DNA of 64,000 nt from Streptomyces misionensis. GTDB taxonomy: Bacteria; Actinomycetota; Actinomycetes; Streptomycetales; Streptomycetaceae. Both the position numbers and the translations under genes were made by a program. Positions 1 to 9,389 of the stretch are shown here, one piece after another (the stretch's first letter is position 1; every line of letters begins with the position of its first letter). The DNA is taken from contig NZ_FNTD01000004.1 in the NCBI RefSeq assembly GCF_900104815.1, forward strand, positions 1,302,001-1,366,000, given 5' to 3'. A model generated the notes under the pieces. The model did no database searches and was not told the DNA's origin. It saw nothing but the letters and a program-made list of their open reading frames with translations.

Positions 1-1
1 C

Positions 2-741
2 GCGTTCGCAGTGGAATCGATCCGCCGCTGGTGGTGCGGCCAGGGCCGGGCCGCCTACCCGCAGGCGACACGACAAAATCGAGCACCGGCTCTTCTCCCA
101 CATCACCATGAACTGGCGTGGCCGCCCGCTGACCAGCCACGAAGTCATCGTCCAGTCCATCGCCGCGACCACCACCCGCACCGGCCCGCGCGTCATGGCC
201 GAGCTGGACACCAACACCTACCCAACCGGAGTCCAGATCGGCGACGCGGAGATGGCGGCCCTGCCACTGACCCGACACGCCTTCCACGGCGACTGGAACT
301 ATGCCCTGCACACCCAGCCCTGCCCAGCCGTCCCAGCGACCCGGGCTCCGCAGAAGCCGGCCCCGGAGTGGGACCACGCTTTCCTGTCCGACCCCGCCCT
401 GACCGGCATGTCACGGCAGCAACTGAGCGATCCCACCGACACTTTGGCACTCGACGGCGACGTCAAGCGCGGCCGACCGCCCCAGCTCGCCTTCCCCGAC
501 CAGGTCCTGGCAGCCGTCCTTCACCTGCGGGTCGCCCTGGCCGCGGAACCCCTCGGGGTGCTGTTCGACAGGAGTCGGACCGCCATGCACCGCACCCCGG
601 CTGAAGATCAGGAGGCTGCTCAAGACGCACAGCATCGTCATCCCGCCGGCGGCCACCCCGCCCTCCGCCCTCACAGCCCTCCAGGCTCGGGTTCGAGCCC
701 AGACCGGCAACCCCAACAGCAAGATCAAGACGACGTGTTGA
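2..741 (+). pseudogene. ISAzo13-family transposase remnant, cut by the window edge
   Basis: The frame from base 2 reads AFAVESIRRWW and continues to about base 65. The coding then jumps frame to DKIEHRLFSHITMNWRGRP (from about 78), which is the C-terminal part of ISAzo13-type transposases. The roughly 50 residues that normally separate these blocks are missing, so there is an internal deletion plus frameshift. From about 370 a second block, FLSDPALTGMSRQQL, resembles the companion reading frame of these elements. It shifts frame again near 600 and ends at a TGA at 739-741. The element is dead. Its left part lies outside the window. Confidence 0.75.
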
Positions 742-934
742 TGATCTGCAAGCCCTTAGTGGTCCAGTTCGGAAGTCCTTCGGGGGTTGACGTCGAGGGC
801 GGTGTTGTGGCTGGCGTCTGGTCAGATGCAGAGGGCCCAGCCCGCCCACCTGCCCGCCCCCTCGGCTGAGTGGCAGCATCGGTTGCAGGACCCGACGGTG
901 GCCTTCACCAGCGCGGATCGCGGCGTGCAGAGCC

Positions 935-1777
935 TCAGGAGAAAGCGGCCGCATGGTCGGCGGCGAACCGCGCGAACGTTCGGGCCGGCCTGCCGAGGAT
1001 CGCCGGCACGTCCTCGGATAGCCAGGCCGCATCGCCCTCGGCGATCAGGCTGACCGCGTGGGCGTTCATCGCGGCTATCGGCTCCGGCACACCCACGCTC
1101 ATCATCGCCTGCTTGTCCTCCTCGATCGTGCGTTCGCTGAACACGATCGGGCGGTCGAGCAGCTTTGCGAGCACCGCCGCCACGTCGGCGTAGGAGAGCA
1201 GCTCGGGCCCGGTGAGCCGGTAGGTCTTTCCGATGTGCGGGCCGGGCGAAGCGGCGATCTCCGCAGCCACGGCCGCGACGTCACGGGTGTCGACGAAACC
1301 GACCAGCCCGGGGCCGGCCGAGGAGCCGAAAGCGCCGGTCGCCGCGATCGCGGGGGCCAGCATGAGGAAGTTCTGCATGTAGAAGTTGTTGCGCAGGAGG
1401 GTGTAGCCCACACCCGAGGCGATCAGGCCGGCTTCAATCTCGGCCTGCCCGCGTTGCCGGGCGATCGGCGAGTCCGCCGAGGCCTTGCTGGTGATCTTCA
1501 CGACGGTGCCGACTCCCGCTCGGGCGGCACTGGCGATCACGTTCAGCTCTTGGGCCACAACGGCCGGACTGACGAGCACGACGCCGGTGACGTCTCGCAT
1601 CGCCGCGTCGATGGTCGCCGGGGCGTCGAGGTCGCCTTCGACGACGTCTACTCCGACCTGCCTCAGGGCGCTCGCCTTTGCCGGGTCGCGGGCCAGCATC
1701 CGTACGGGCGCGCCGCGTTCCACGAGGAGGCGCGCCGCTTCGGAGCCCACCTTCCCAGGTGTCGTTATGAGGATCAT
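935..1777 (-). CDS. NmrA-like NAD(P)-binding oxidoreductase (atypical SDR)
   Basis: A 280-residue protein of normal length for NmrA/SDR_a5-type proteins. The N-terminus MILITTPGKVGSEAARLL is a Rossmann strand-turn-helix with a GKVG variant of the glycine motif, followed by MLARDP at the end of strand 2 and GDLDAP at strand 3, the usual layout of this family. The region around YTLLRNNFYMQNF is the characteristic NmrA stretch. It probably binds NAD(P)H and acts as a quinone or aldehyde reductase or as a redox sensor; the substrate is not readable. The ATG is preceded by GAGGAGAG, a strong ribosome site. It lies 115 bp downstream of, and in the same direction as, the SDR gene at 1893. Confidence 0.8.
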   Translation of the reverse strand: MILITTPGKVGSEAARLLVERGAPVRMLARDPAKASALRQVGVDVVEGDLDAPATIDAAMRDVTGVVLVSPAVVAQELNVIASAARAGVGTVVKITSKASADSPIARQRGQAEIEAGLIASGVGYTLLRNNFYMQNFLMLAPAIAATGAFGSSAGPGLVGFVDTRDVAAVAAEIAASPGPHIGKTYRLTGPELLSYADVAAVLAKLLDRPIVFSERTIEEDKQAMMSVGVPEPIAAMNAHAVSLIAEGDAAWLSEDVPAILGRPARTFARFAADHAAAFS

Positions 1778-1892
1778 CGTTGGCTCTCCTCTTGATCGGG
1801 TTGGTTTGATCGGTTCGCTCCGTCCGCTGCGGCGGTCACGGAGCTGCGGTGTTGTTCCATCGCTTGATGGAACGGCGCGTGACTCACTTGCA

Positions 1893-2675
1893 TCAGAACC
1901 CGCGAACCGCGTCCGCGTCTGGGTCTTTGAGCCAGGCGGCCTGGAGCAGGGCCAGCGCCTCGTCGGCCTCGGCCTGGTCGCGCAGCCGGATCTGCCGCCC
2001 GCCTACTGCGGCTGCGGCCGAGGCAGCGACGGCGACCGCGCCGACCTGGTCGGCGGTCACCTGGTCCGGGTCACCGGAGTCCACGAGGCGGGTCCGCACC
2101 GGCCCTAGCACCAGGGCGAAGGCCCGCTGCTCTCCGTCGAGTTCGGCCGCGAGGACCTGTTGCATCATCAGCAGGGCGGCCTGCTCCATGCTGACCAGGC
2201 CGCTGCCGGGTATCGGGGTGAACGCGGAGGCCCCGACGATCAGTGTGTAGGCGCCGCGGGCGTTCAGCCGGGGCAGGCAGGCCCGCAGGACGGCCAGGTG
2301 TGCGGTCGCGGGATCGACGAAGGCGCTCTGCCAGTCGGCCTCGTCGATCTCCGAGAGCCGCTTGCCGGCCCACCACCCACCGATCGGGGCCACCACGTCG
2401 TCGACGCCGCCGAGCCTGCGCTCCATCTCCTCAGCGAGCTGCTCGGCGCCGGCGAACGTCGTGTAGTCGTGGACCATCAGGTGCAGACGGTCGGTCGCCG
2501 CCTCGCCGAGCACCGCTCGGAACTCCTCTGCCCGCTCCTGGGTGCGGGTCGGGACGACGACGTCGGCACCGGCGGCGAGGTAGCCGCGGACGACACCTTC
2601 GCCCACGGCGCCCGTGCCGCCCGGCACGAGGGCCCGGCGACTGGACAGGTCGGGAAGTGCATTGCTGCTGTGCAT
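1893..2675 (-). CDS. Short-chain dehydrogenase/reductase, divergent from marR
   Basis: A 260-residue SDR-like protein. Residues about 12-25 (ALVPGGTGAVGEGV) carry the cofactor-binding glycine motif, VVVPTR follows at strand 2, and VAPIGGWW stands where classical SDRs have NNAG. The usual YxxxK is not obvious: the matching stretch is SMEQAALL. It may therefore be a non-classical or divergent SDR. I chose the ATG at 2675 because GAGGAG lies about 8 bases upstream; the frame is open much further 5' but runs into the marR promoter. It is divergent from the MarR gene and probably controlled by it. Confidence 0.75.
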   Translation of the reverse strand: MHSSNALPDLSSRRALVPGGTGAVGEGVVRGYLAAGADVVVPTRTQERAEEFRAVLGEAATDRLHLMVHDYTTFAGAEQLAEEMERRLGGVDDVVAPIGGWWAGKRLSEIDEADWQSAFVDPATAHLAVLRACLPRLNARGAYTLIVGASAFTPIPGSGLVSMEQAALLMMQQVLAAELDGEQRAFALVLGPVRTRLVDSGDPDQVTADQVGAVAVAASAAAAVGGRQIRLRDQAEADEALALLQAAWLKDPDADAVRGF

Positions 2676-2737
2676 GGGGATCACTCCTCGGGAGCGGTGC
2701 GGGGCAGCCGACCGGCGGTCCGACACCGACTGCTCAC

Positions 2738-2801
2738 ATGTTGGGTTGCCCAACGTTCTCGCTCGGCCCAACATAGACCCTGCATGTTGGGATGTCCAAC
2801 A
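2738..2801. promoter_or_regulatory. Two palindromes in the SDR/marR divergent promoter
   Basis: Two inverted repeats share the half-site TTGG/CCAA: TTGGG-TTG-CCCAA at 2741-2753 and TGTTGG-GATGT-CCAACA at 2785-2801. A lone CCCAACA half-site sits between them at 2768-2774. The second palindrome ends 14 bases before the marR start. Size, symmetry and position fit MarR-family operators, so autoregulation and repression of the SDR gene is the likely arrangement (inference). Confidence 0.65.
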
Positions 2802-2815
2802 GTTACGATGGGGGC

Positions 2816-3274
2816 ATGACGGACACGGACGACGCGTTGCAGCCCCCGGCCCGGCTGCGTGTGCTCGCCAGCTGGCAGGCGAGCAAGGTGTCAACGCTCG
2901 GCGCACGGCTGACCGCCCGACGCATGCCACTGACCGCACGGGCCGACTTCGCGGTCCTGGCGGCACTGGAGGAGTACGGGCCGCTCAGCCAGGCCGAGAT
3001 CGGCCGCCGCCTCGGCCTCGACCGCAACGACGTCAACGGGATCCTCAACCGCCTCGAAGGCCGGCAGCAGGTCGACCGCCGCACCGACCCCGCCAACCGG
3101 CGCCGCAACATCGTCACCGTCACCACCGACGGCAGGCAGTACCTCGAGGAAGTCCAGCAGCACGCCGACGCCGTCCAGGACGAACTCCTCGTCGGCCTCG
3201 ACGCCGCTGAACGGCAGCAGCTTCACGCCCTGCTGGCCAAACTGCTCGACAGCCATCGACCCCAACCGGCGTAG
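2816..3274 (+). CDS. MarR-family transcriptional regulator
   Basis: A 152-residue winged-helix regulator, normal for MarR proteins. Residues about 52-75 (PLSQAEIGRRLGLDRNDVNGI) are the recognition helix-turn-helix. A wing follows (VDRRTDPANRRRNIVTVT), and a C-terminal dimerisation helix ends in ELLVGLDAAERQQLHALLAKLL. An in-frame ATG at 2792 would start inside the operator, so the ATG at 2816 with GATGGGGG upstream is preferred. It probably represses itself and the divergent SDR gene, with a small aromatic or oxidant as signal (family knowledge). Confidence 0.9.
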   Translation: MTDTDDALQPPARLRVLASWQASKVSTLGARLTARRMPLTARADFAVLAALEEYGPLSQAEIGRRLGLDRNDVNGILNRLEGRQQVDRRTDPANRRRNIVTVTTDGRQYLEEVQQHADAVQDELLVGLDAAERQQLHALLAKLLDSHRPQPA

Positions 3275-3576
3275 CGAACCTGGCGCGGCGCCGCCGCCCC
3301 CGCCCCGAACCCCCTGTTCCGGGCCGCCCAGGAGTGCAGCGCGGGCCCCGCCGGTCCCCGCCAGGTCCGCCAGCAACCCGGCTGAGGTCCGGGGTTGAGA
3401 GCGGCACAGGACCCCGTGCCGGGCAAGGCCCTTCCGACGGTCGCGACGACGGTTGAAGGTGCGCGCAGCTACCAGTCACAGGTGTGGGGAGCCTGCTGAA
3501 CTACGTCCACACACCGGCTCTCGTCAGTCCGCAACGGATCGTCGACGGCGCTGGGCAGCCGGGCAGCCGGGCACCT
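3275..3576. other. Intergenic region without a gene
   Basis: About 300 bp of GC-rich DNA between the 3' ends of marR and the convergent MDR gene. I see no credible gene and no strong terminator hairpin. Confidence 0.5.
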
Positions 3577-4491
3577 TCATGCCACCTTGATGACAACCTT
3601 GCCCGAGGTGTGGCCGTTCTCGACAGTGGCGAGGGCCGCCGGGGCGTCGGAGAGCGGATGGACCGCGGTGATCACAGGTGAGGGGGCTCCCTCGATGGCG
3701 AGCCGGGCAAACCGCTCCAGGTTCTCGCGGTCGATGCGACGCTCGACGAAACGCCCACCGAGATCGGGCACAGACATATCACCCACAGCGATGACGTTAC
3801 GGGGATCCTGGGCCAGCGGAGCGACCGCTGTCCGCAGCGAGGCGCCTCCGACCAGGTCGACGATCCCGTCGAAGCCGTCCGGAACCAGCTCGCGTGCCGC
3901 GGAGACGACGTCCCCGGCCGTGTAATCGATGAACCGCACCCCGATGGCCGCGGCGTGCTCGCGTTTGGCGGTGCTCCCGGTGCCGATCACACGCAGCTCG
4001 CGCCCGACGGCCAGCCGGGCGACGGCGAGGCCGACCCCGCCCCCGACCCCGTTGACCAGGACCGTGGCACCGGCCGGGAGGCCGAGCTGGTCGAGCACGT
4101 CCACTGCGGTCGTCCCGGCCACTGGCAGCGTTGCGGCCACGGTCACGGACAGCCCCTCCGGGATGCGCGCGGTGTTCAGCACGGACAGCACCGTCGTCTC
4201 GGCGTAGGTGCCGCCACCGGTGAGTGCGAAACCGAGGACCGCGTCACCCACCTCGAGCCCGTCGACGTCCTCGCCCCGCGCGAGAACCGTTCCGGCTGCC
4301 TCCATGCCCAGCACGCGGGGAAACGGACGCCCACCGTCGAGCCCGTCGACCAGACTCGAGCGCAGAAGGTGGTCGAGGGGATTCACGCCGACGACGTCGA
4401 CCCGGGTCAGCACCTCGCCGCGACCGGGGACGGGATCGGGACGATCGAAGAACTCCTGCACCTCAGGCCCCCATACCTGCCGAAACCCCAC
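3577..4491 (-). CDS. NADP-dependent zinc-free MDR oxidoreductase (quinone-reductase type)
   Basis: A 304-residue medium-chain dehydrogenase/reductase. The GroES-like N-terminus holds VGVNPLDHLLR and FPRVLGMEAAGTV. The cofactor domain has VLVNGVGGGVGLAVARLA as the nucleotide-binding glycine motif, and the C-terminus ends GKVVIKVA as in quinone oxidoreductase relatives. No zinc-ligand cysteine cluster is present. It probably reduces quinones or enones with NADPH. It converges with marR and begins next to an IS481 remnant, so its native promoter may have been displaced. Confidence 0.85.
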   Translation of the reverse strand: MGFRQVWGPEVQEFFDRPDPVPGRGEVLTRVDVVGVNPLDHLLRSSLVDGLDGGRPFPRVLGMEAAGTVLARGEDVDGLEVGDAVLGFALTGGGTYAETTVLSVLNTARIPEGLSVTVAATLPVAGTTAVDVLDQLGLPAGATVLVNGVGGGVGLAVARLAVGRELRVIGTGSTAKREHAAAIGVRFIDYTAGDVVSAARELVPDGFDGIVDLVGGASLRTAVAPLAQDPRNVIAVGDMSVPDLGGRFVERRIDRENLERFARLAIEGAPSPVITAVHPLSDAPAALATVENGHTSGKVVIKVA

Positions 4492-4585
4492 GCCTGCCCC
4501 ATCTTCTGCCGCCGCGCCGGCTGGCCTGCGAACGGGGACACAAACCGGTTCCGTCCTGCGCGACGGCGGCCGCTGAAATGCCCGG

Positions 4586-5086
4586 CTGACCGTTCACGGC
4601 AGGCGACTGCTTGTCGAGCGTGTCGGCGTCGGCCGTCCTGTCGCGCATGTTGCGGCCGAGATGGGCATCTCCCGCGCAACCGCCCACAAGTGGCTTTGTC
4701 GCTGGCGGACGGAGGGCGAGGCCGGCCTGCACGACCGTTCCAGCCGCCCCCTGACGACACCGCACCGCACTGCACCGACGGTGGAGGCGCAGGTGTGCCA
4801 GCAGCGGCGGATACGCGAACCCGGACCGGCCCGCCTCGGCCCGATCCTGGGCCTGCCCGCCTCGACCACCCACCGGATCCTGGTCCGTCACGGTCTGAAC
4901 CGGCTGGCCCACCTGGACCGGCCGACCGGCCAGGTCGTCCACCGCTAGGAACGCGACCGGCCCGGCGAGCTGGTCCACGTGGAGGTCAAAAAGCTCGGCC
5001 GCATCCCCGATGGCGGCGGCCACAAGGTCCTGGGCCGCCAGGCCGGCCGGGCCCGACGCAGCAACGTGGGCTTCGAACAACGCTGC
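4586..5086 (+). pseudogene. IS481-family transposase remnant
   Basis: The translation from 4586 (LTVHGRRLLVERVGVGRPVA) through MGISRATAHKWLCRWR is the N-terminal helix-turn-helix of IS481 transposases. LVHVEVKKLGRIPDGGGHK follows, the start of the DDE catalytic core. An in-frame amber at 4946-4948 sits where homologues usually have a tyrosine (HR-stop-ERDRPGEL). The sequence leaves the family after FEQRC near 5086, so most of the catalytic domain is gone. Position 4586 reads CTG rather than a normal start. Confidence 0.8.
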
Positions 5087-5100
5087 GGGTCAATACACCT

Positions 5101-5190
5101 AGCACGTCCTGCGGCGGCTTCGCCGAAGGCAAGAACGACCTGTTCACCCACCCTGTCCTCACCGAGATCGGCAAGGCGTACGACAAGTGA
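5101..5190 (+). pseudogene. Aldo/keto reductase fragment
   Basis: A short frame reading GGFAEGKNDLFTHPVLTEIG and then KAYDK-stop matches the region of aldo/keto reductases where FAEGKN...L..IG..Y.KS is usual. Neither a catalytic tetrad nor an N-terminus is present. It is a relic trapped between the IS481 fragment and the next frame. Confidence 0.5.
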
Positions 5191-5268
5191 CTCCAGGACG
5201 CGGCCAACCTTATCCGCCCGCTCCAGGTCCGCGCCGGCCGCGAGACGCTCACGCTTGGCTACGCGGGC

Positions 5269-5679
5269 GTGTGCTCGTCCTTCCTGCGGCACGCCGCGAT
5301 CGCCGCCATAGGCGCGGCGGCCGAGGCCGCCGTCCACGCCAGGGCCAGAGCCAAGCGAGCCTCCGTCAAGACGGTCAGGATCGCCGCGAACCTGAGCGGT
5401 CTGCACGTGCAACTCACCGCCGACGGCACCGTCACCTCGTGGGTCGACCGCGCCAAGCCGACCCCGAAGCCCGAACCGCAGCCGCAGGAGCGCGAGCACG
5501 TCCGCAACGACACCCTCGCCGACGGCTCCCCGGCTCGCGTCTGCAAGCTCTCGGCCGACCACTGGCAGGCTTGCCTCGGTGCTCCCGGGAGATTCCATCC
5601 CACGAGAGACGGGTCCTATCCAGTCAGACGCGCGAAGAATTCCGCCAGCTCACCGGTCGCCGTCAGCGGCAGGACGTGA
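5269..5679 (+). CDS. Hypothetical protein, possibly a fragment
   Basis: A 136-residue frame in the same phase as the AKR relic stop. The N-terminal part is alanine-rich and helical ([20 protein letters not shown]), a [15 protein letters not shown] strand region follows, then a [11 protein letters not shown] linker. I do not recognise a family. The last 64 bases overlap the 3' end of the convergent ALDH-monooxygenase gene and are probably read-through. It could be the tail of a gene whose head was lost in the neighbouring rearrangement. Confidence 0.35.
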   Translation: MCSSFLRHAAIAAIGAAAEAAVHARARAKRASVKTVRIAANLSGLHVQLTADGTVTSWVDRAKPTPKPEPQPQEREHVRNDTLADGSPARVCKLSADHWQACLGAPGRFHPTRDGSYPVRRAKNSASSPVAVSGRT

Positions 5680-8300
5680 GCCACGTACTGATCCGGGCGG
5701 ACCACGATCACAGCGCCGTCACGAGAGATCCCGCGTGCCGCGAAGATGTCGTCCTCGGGGATCACCGCATGGACACGTTCGCGGTCGACGAGGCCGTAGG
5801 GGCCGACTCTGGGGCGGAAGACCTCGGGCACGTCGGACAGTTCGACCGCGTGGTGATCCTGCTGGTAAGTGACCTTGAGGTCGAACCAGTCGTCCGGCCG
5901 GACGCCCTCGGGGAGCTTGGCCAGGGGCGCGTCCGGGGAGGAGGTGAGCCACTGGGCGAGATCCGTGAGCGCGGAGGCTTCCCCGGGTGCCGGACGGTCC
6001 GCGAACACGTAGATCCGCCAGCGGCCGTCGGCTGTCGCGTGATGGCCGAGGTGCACCGGATTGGTGTCGGCGACCCGGCGTACCCTCGCCGAGGCGAACC
6101 GCTGCCCGACCGGGAAGCCCTTCGCGCAGTCCTGGTACGTCGGCGGCCCCACGATCAGCGACGGCTCGTACCGGGTGCGGAATCCGGTGCGGAACTCCTC
6201 CGTGGACTTGAAGTACTCCGGCAGCTCCGCGGCGTCGGCGAACTCCCCGGCCTTCCTGGCCATCATCGACGACCATGCCTTGTCGAAGTCGATCAGGTTC
6301 TTCGCGATGGCCTTGCGCTCCGCGCTGTACGTGGTGAGCAGCGTCTCCGAGGCCCGGCCGTCGAGGACGTGTGCCAGCTTCCAGCCGAGGTTGAAGCCGT
6401 CCTGCAGGGAGACGTTCATGCCCTGGCCGCCCTTGGCACTGTGGGTGTGGCAAGCGTCGCCGAGGATGAACACGCGCGGCATCCGCACGCCGGTCTCGTC
6501 CGCAGGCACGTCGTCGAACTGCTCGGCGAGCCGGTGGCCGACCTCGTACACACTGAACCAGGCAACCTTCTTCACGTCCAAGACGTACGGGTGCAGGATC
6601 GTGGCGGCCTTCGCGATCACGGTGTCCACCGGTGTGGCGCGGACCTTCCGCGCGTCGTCGGCGGAAACCTCGCCGAGGTCGACGTACAGCCGGAAGAGGT
6701 GGCCGCCCTCGCGGGGGATGACCATCATGTTGCCGCCGGTGCTCGACTGGATGGTCGACAGCAGGCGGACGTCGGGGAAGTCGGAGCGCCCCCTACGCGG
6801 GATGCTGACCGTCTTGGACTGTGTGAAGGAGAGGATCTCCTCCAGGCTCTCCTCCTTGCCCAGGCCGGAAGCCTTCACTCCGCCGAACGGCAGCCCGGGG
6901 AAGTGTCGCGAGGAGTCGTTGATCCACACGTACCCGGCCTGCAGGTCCTCCACGAACCGGTGCGCCCGGTCGACGTCCTGGGTCCACACACTGGCGGTCA
7001 GCCCGTAGCGCACGCCGTTCGCGATCTCCACGGCCTCGTCGTCGGTGTCGAAGGTGAGCACCGAGAGCACCGGACCGAAGATCTCCTCCTGGGCGATCCG
7101 CATCCCGGGCGTGACGCCGGAGAACACCGTGGGCCGCACGAACAGCCCCTTGGGCAGATGCGCCGGACGGCCGCCGCCGGTGGCGACCAGTGCGCCCTCC
7201 TCGCGGCCGATCCCGATGTAGCCGGTGACCCGCTCGTAGTGCTCCCGGGAGACGAGCGCGCCCATCTGCGTGGATTCGGACACCGGCACGCCGACCTCGA
7301 TCTCCTCGACCAGTTCGACGACCCGAGCGAGCACCTGGTCGGCGATCGAACGGTGCACCAGGAGCCGCGAGTTCGAGCCGCAGGACTCGCCCTGGGTGGC
7401 GGTGAAGTTCATGCCGAACACGGCGCCCCGGGCCGCCGCCTCGATATCGGCGTCGCCCAGCACCACCATGGCGTTCTTGCCGCCGAGTTCCAGGCTGACG
7501 TGCTTGACCCCGGCCCCGGCGGCGACGCGCTGGATGTCACGTCCGGTCCGCTCGCTGCCGATGAACGCGATCCGCTCGATCTCCGGGTGGGCGGCGATCG
7601 CCACGCCCGGTGCGGGGCTTGCTCCGTTGACGATGTTGACCACGCCCGGCGGCAGCACCTCGGCGATCAGCTCACCGAGCCGGATCGCGGAGAGCGGCGC
7701 CTGCGGCGGCGGCTTGAGGATGACGGCGTTGCCCGCCATCAGCGGCGCCCCCAGCTTGCCCGCCCCGAAGAACACCGGGTGGTTGAACGGGATGATCCGG
7801 CCGACGACCCCGTACGGCTCGGGCCGCGAGTAGTGCAGACCGGTTCCGGCGCCCGGGTAGGTCTCGCCCTTGATCATCAGGGCCCAGTCGGCGAACATCT
7901 CAAGATGGTCGGCCGCCCACAGGGCGTCCTTGCGCATCGAGGTGACCGAGCTGCCCCCGTCCAGGGCGTCCAGCAGACCCAACTCGTCGGAATGCGCCCG
8001 GATGTGCCCGGCGAGCTCGCGGAGCGCGGACGCCCGGCCCTGGGGCGAGTAGCGGCGCCAGATCTCGAAGCCGCGCCGGCCCGACTCCACGGCCGCCTCG
8101 ACATCCGCCGCGCCGCCGTCGGCGACCTGGGCGAGGGGAAGCTCGGTGGCCGGGTCGTACGTCGTGAAGGTTGCACCGCTCGCCGCCGGGCGCTGCTCGT
8201 TGTCGATGAGCAGCCCCCAGTCGCGGGAGCGGATGGTGTCCAGGGTGGCCCGGTGGGGCGCGTAGGCGTCCGCGTAAGGCGTCGTAGCGGTGGATGACAT
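5616..8300 (-). CDS. Aldehyde dehydrogenase fused to the C-terminal half of a phenol-hydroxylase-like flavoprotein
   Basis: An 894-residue chimera. Residues about 1-500 form a complete NAD-dependent aldehyde dehydrogenase, with catalytic Glu in SLELGGKNA and Cys in TQGESCGSN. At about residue 500 (near base 6790) the sequence changes without a frame break into [12 protein letters not shown]. It then follows phenol 2-monooxygenase-like flavoproteins: FAD GD motif [18 protein letters not shown], then the thioredoxin-like C-terminal domain. The N-terminal Rossmann GxGxxG domain of the flavoprotein is absent, so that half probably cannot bind FAD normally. I prefer the ATG at 8300, with GAGGAAG 5 bases upstream, over the GTG at 8315. 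Last gene of the meta-cleavage operon; the ALDH half probably oxidises the aldehyde released by the hydratase-aldolase. Confidence 0.85.
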   Translation of the reverse strand: MSSTATTPYADAYAPHRATLDTIRSRDWGLLIDNEQRPAASGATFTTYDPATELPLAQVADGGAADVEAAVESGRRGFEIWRRYSPQGRASALRELAGHIRAHSDELGLLDALDGGSSVTSMRKDALWAADHLEMFADWALMIKGETYPGAGTGLHYSRPEPYGVVGRIIPFNHPVFFGAGKLGAPLMAGNAVILKPPPQAPLSAIRLGELIAEVLPPGVVNIVNGASPAPGVAIAAHPEIERIAFIGSERTGRDIQRVAAGAGVKHVSLELGGKNAMVVLGDADIEAAARGAVFGMNFTATQGESCGSNSRLLVHRSIADQVLARVVELVEEIEVGVPVSESTQMGALVSREHYERVTGYIGIGREEGALVATGGGRPAHLPKGLFVRPTVFSGVTPGMRIAQEEIFGPVLSVLTFDTDDEAVEIANGVRYGLTASVWTQDVDRAHRFVEDLQAGYVWINDSSRHFPGLPFGGVKASGLGKEESLEEILSFTQSKTVSIPRRGRSDFPDVRLLSTIQSSTGGNMMVIPREGGHLFRLYVDLGEVSADDARKVRATPVDTVIAKAATILHPYVLDVKKVAWFSVYEVGHRLAEQFDDVPADETGVRMPRVFILGDACHTHSAKGGQGMNVSLQDGFNLGWKLAHVLDGRASETLLTTYSAERKAIAKNLIDFDKAWSSMMARKAGEFADAAELPEYFKSTEEFRTGFRTRYEPSLIVGPPTYQDCAKGFPVGQRFASARVRRVADTNPVHLGHHATADGRWRIYVFADRPAPGEASALTDLAQWLTSSPDAPLAKLPEGVRPDDWFDLKVTYQQDHHAVELSDVPEVFRPRVGPYGLVDRERVHAVIPEDDIFAARGISRDGAVIVVRPDQYVAHVLPLTATGELAEFFARLTG

Positions 8301-8311
8301 GGTCTTCCTCG

Positions 8312-9295
8312 TCACTTCTGGTCGTTCGTCCCGGCGGCGATCCGCTCGCGCAGTTCACGCCAGCGCTGTCCGCACACGGCGGACGCGGCGGCGTACTCCT
8401 CGGGGAGGTGGTGGTACGGAGACCGGACCGGGCCCGGGCGGCAGTAACCTGCGGCCGCGATCCGGGACTTCTCGATCTGGGTGTTGTACGAGGCGAAGAT
8501 CTCCTGGTCGGCGAAGAGATGCGCCAGCGGCTCGTTGGCCCACGCGATGCCGGCCACGGCCCGCCCGGCCACCTCCGAGTCACCGCGCCGCAACGCGTCC
8601 ATCAGGGCGATCGACGGCTCCGGCCCCATACCCGCGGCGGTGGCCCAGCAGGCGGTCGTCGTCTGCGGCGCGCGGGCGGCGAAGTCATGGACGACCATGT
8701 CACTCGGGATGAAGTTCACCTTCTTGCCCGTGACCTCGAGCATCCGCTCCAGCTGGGGAGCGCGGGACACCTTCGCGGACGTGACGGTGGGCGCCTGCGA
8801 GGACACGCTCTGCCAGAACTCGACGGGGAACGTGTAACGGAACGCGCGGGCGTTGGCGTACACCATCAGCGCGAGGTCGGGGAACGCCGCACTGGCCTGG
8901 GCGTAGTACTCGACCGCCATCACGGTGGTCAGCGGCTGCCACATCGGCAGGCCCAGCAGGGCGCCCGTGGCCCCGGAGGCGGCGACCTTCCGCAGCCGAC
9001 GCGCCGTACCGTGGCCGCCCGCACCGGTCGCGCCCACGAACACCGGAACGCGGCCGGCGACCGCCTCGACCACGGTGTCCGTGACGACGTCGAAGTCGTC
9101 CTCGCTCAGCGCCGGGCACTCGCCCGTCGTACCGAGCGCAATGATCCCGGATACGCCGTCGCGGATCAGCCGGTCGACGACTCGCGCCGTCTCGTCGACG
9201 TCGACGGTGTCACGGGCGTCGAGCCGCTCCGCACCCGGCAGCGCCGGGGTCGGGATGATGCCGTACATGCCGTTGATCTCGGCCGCGGTGATCAT
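8312..9295 (-). CDS. Hydratase-aldolase of the DapA/NAL superfamily (NahE/PhdJ-like)
   Basis: A 327-residue class I aldolase. MYGIIPTPALPGAERLDARD and IIALGTTGECPALSEDD match the N-terminal barrel strands of trans-o-hydroxybenzylidenepyruvate hydratase-aldolases. NARAFRYTFPVEFW is the substrate-site signature of that group, and the Schiff-base lysine is in TVTSAKVSR. The family hydrates and cleaves an arylidene-pyruvate to pyruvate plus an aromatic aldehyde. Start ATG 9295 follows GAGGGGG. Its TGA lies just upstream of the next gene's start, so translation is probably coupled. It follows two ring-cleavage enzymes and precedes an aldehyde dehydrogenase, which fits the pathway order. Confidence 0.85.
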   Translation of the reverse strand: MITAAEINGMYGIIPTPALPGAERLDARDTVDVDETARVVDRLIRDGVSGIIALGTTGECPALSEDDFDVVTDTVVEAVAGRVPVFVGATGAGGHGTARRLRKVAASGATGALLGLPMWQPLTTVMAVEYYAQASAAFPDLALMVYANARAFRYTFPVEFWQSVSSQAPTVTSAKVSRAPQLERMLEVTGKKVNFIPSDMVVHDFAARAPQTTTACWATAAGMGPEPSIALMDALRRGDSEVAGRAVAGIAWANEPLAHLFADQEIFASYNTQIEKSRIAAAGYCRPGPVRSPYHHLPEEYAAASAVCGQRWRELRERIAAGTNDQK

Positions 9296-9389
9296 GGTCG
9301 GGCCCCCTCGGTCAGCTGCTGCTCCATCAACATCGGTGTACCTCCGCGTTGTTCTTCCGGTTCCGCGTACATGTCGGGCCGGAGAGTGG

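Noticed and set aside
5187..8297. A 1036-codon plus-strand frame over the ALDH gene
   Set aside because: Antisense shadow of the ALDH-monooxygenase gene, with no family resemblance or start.
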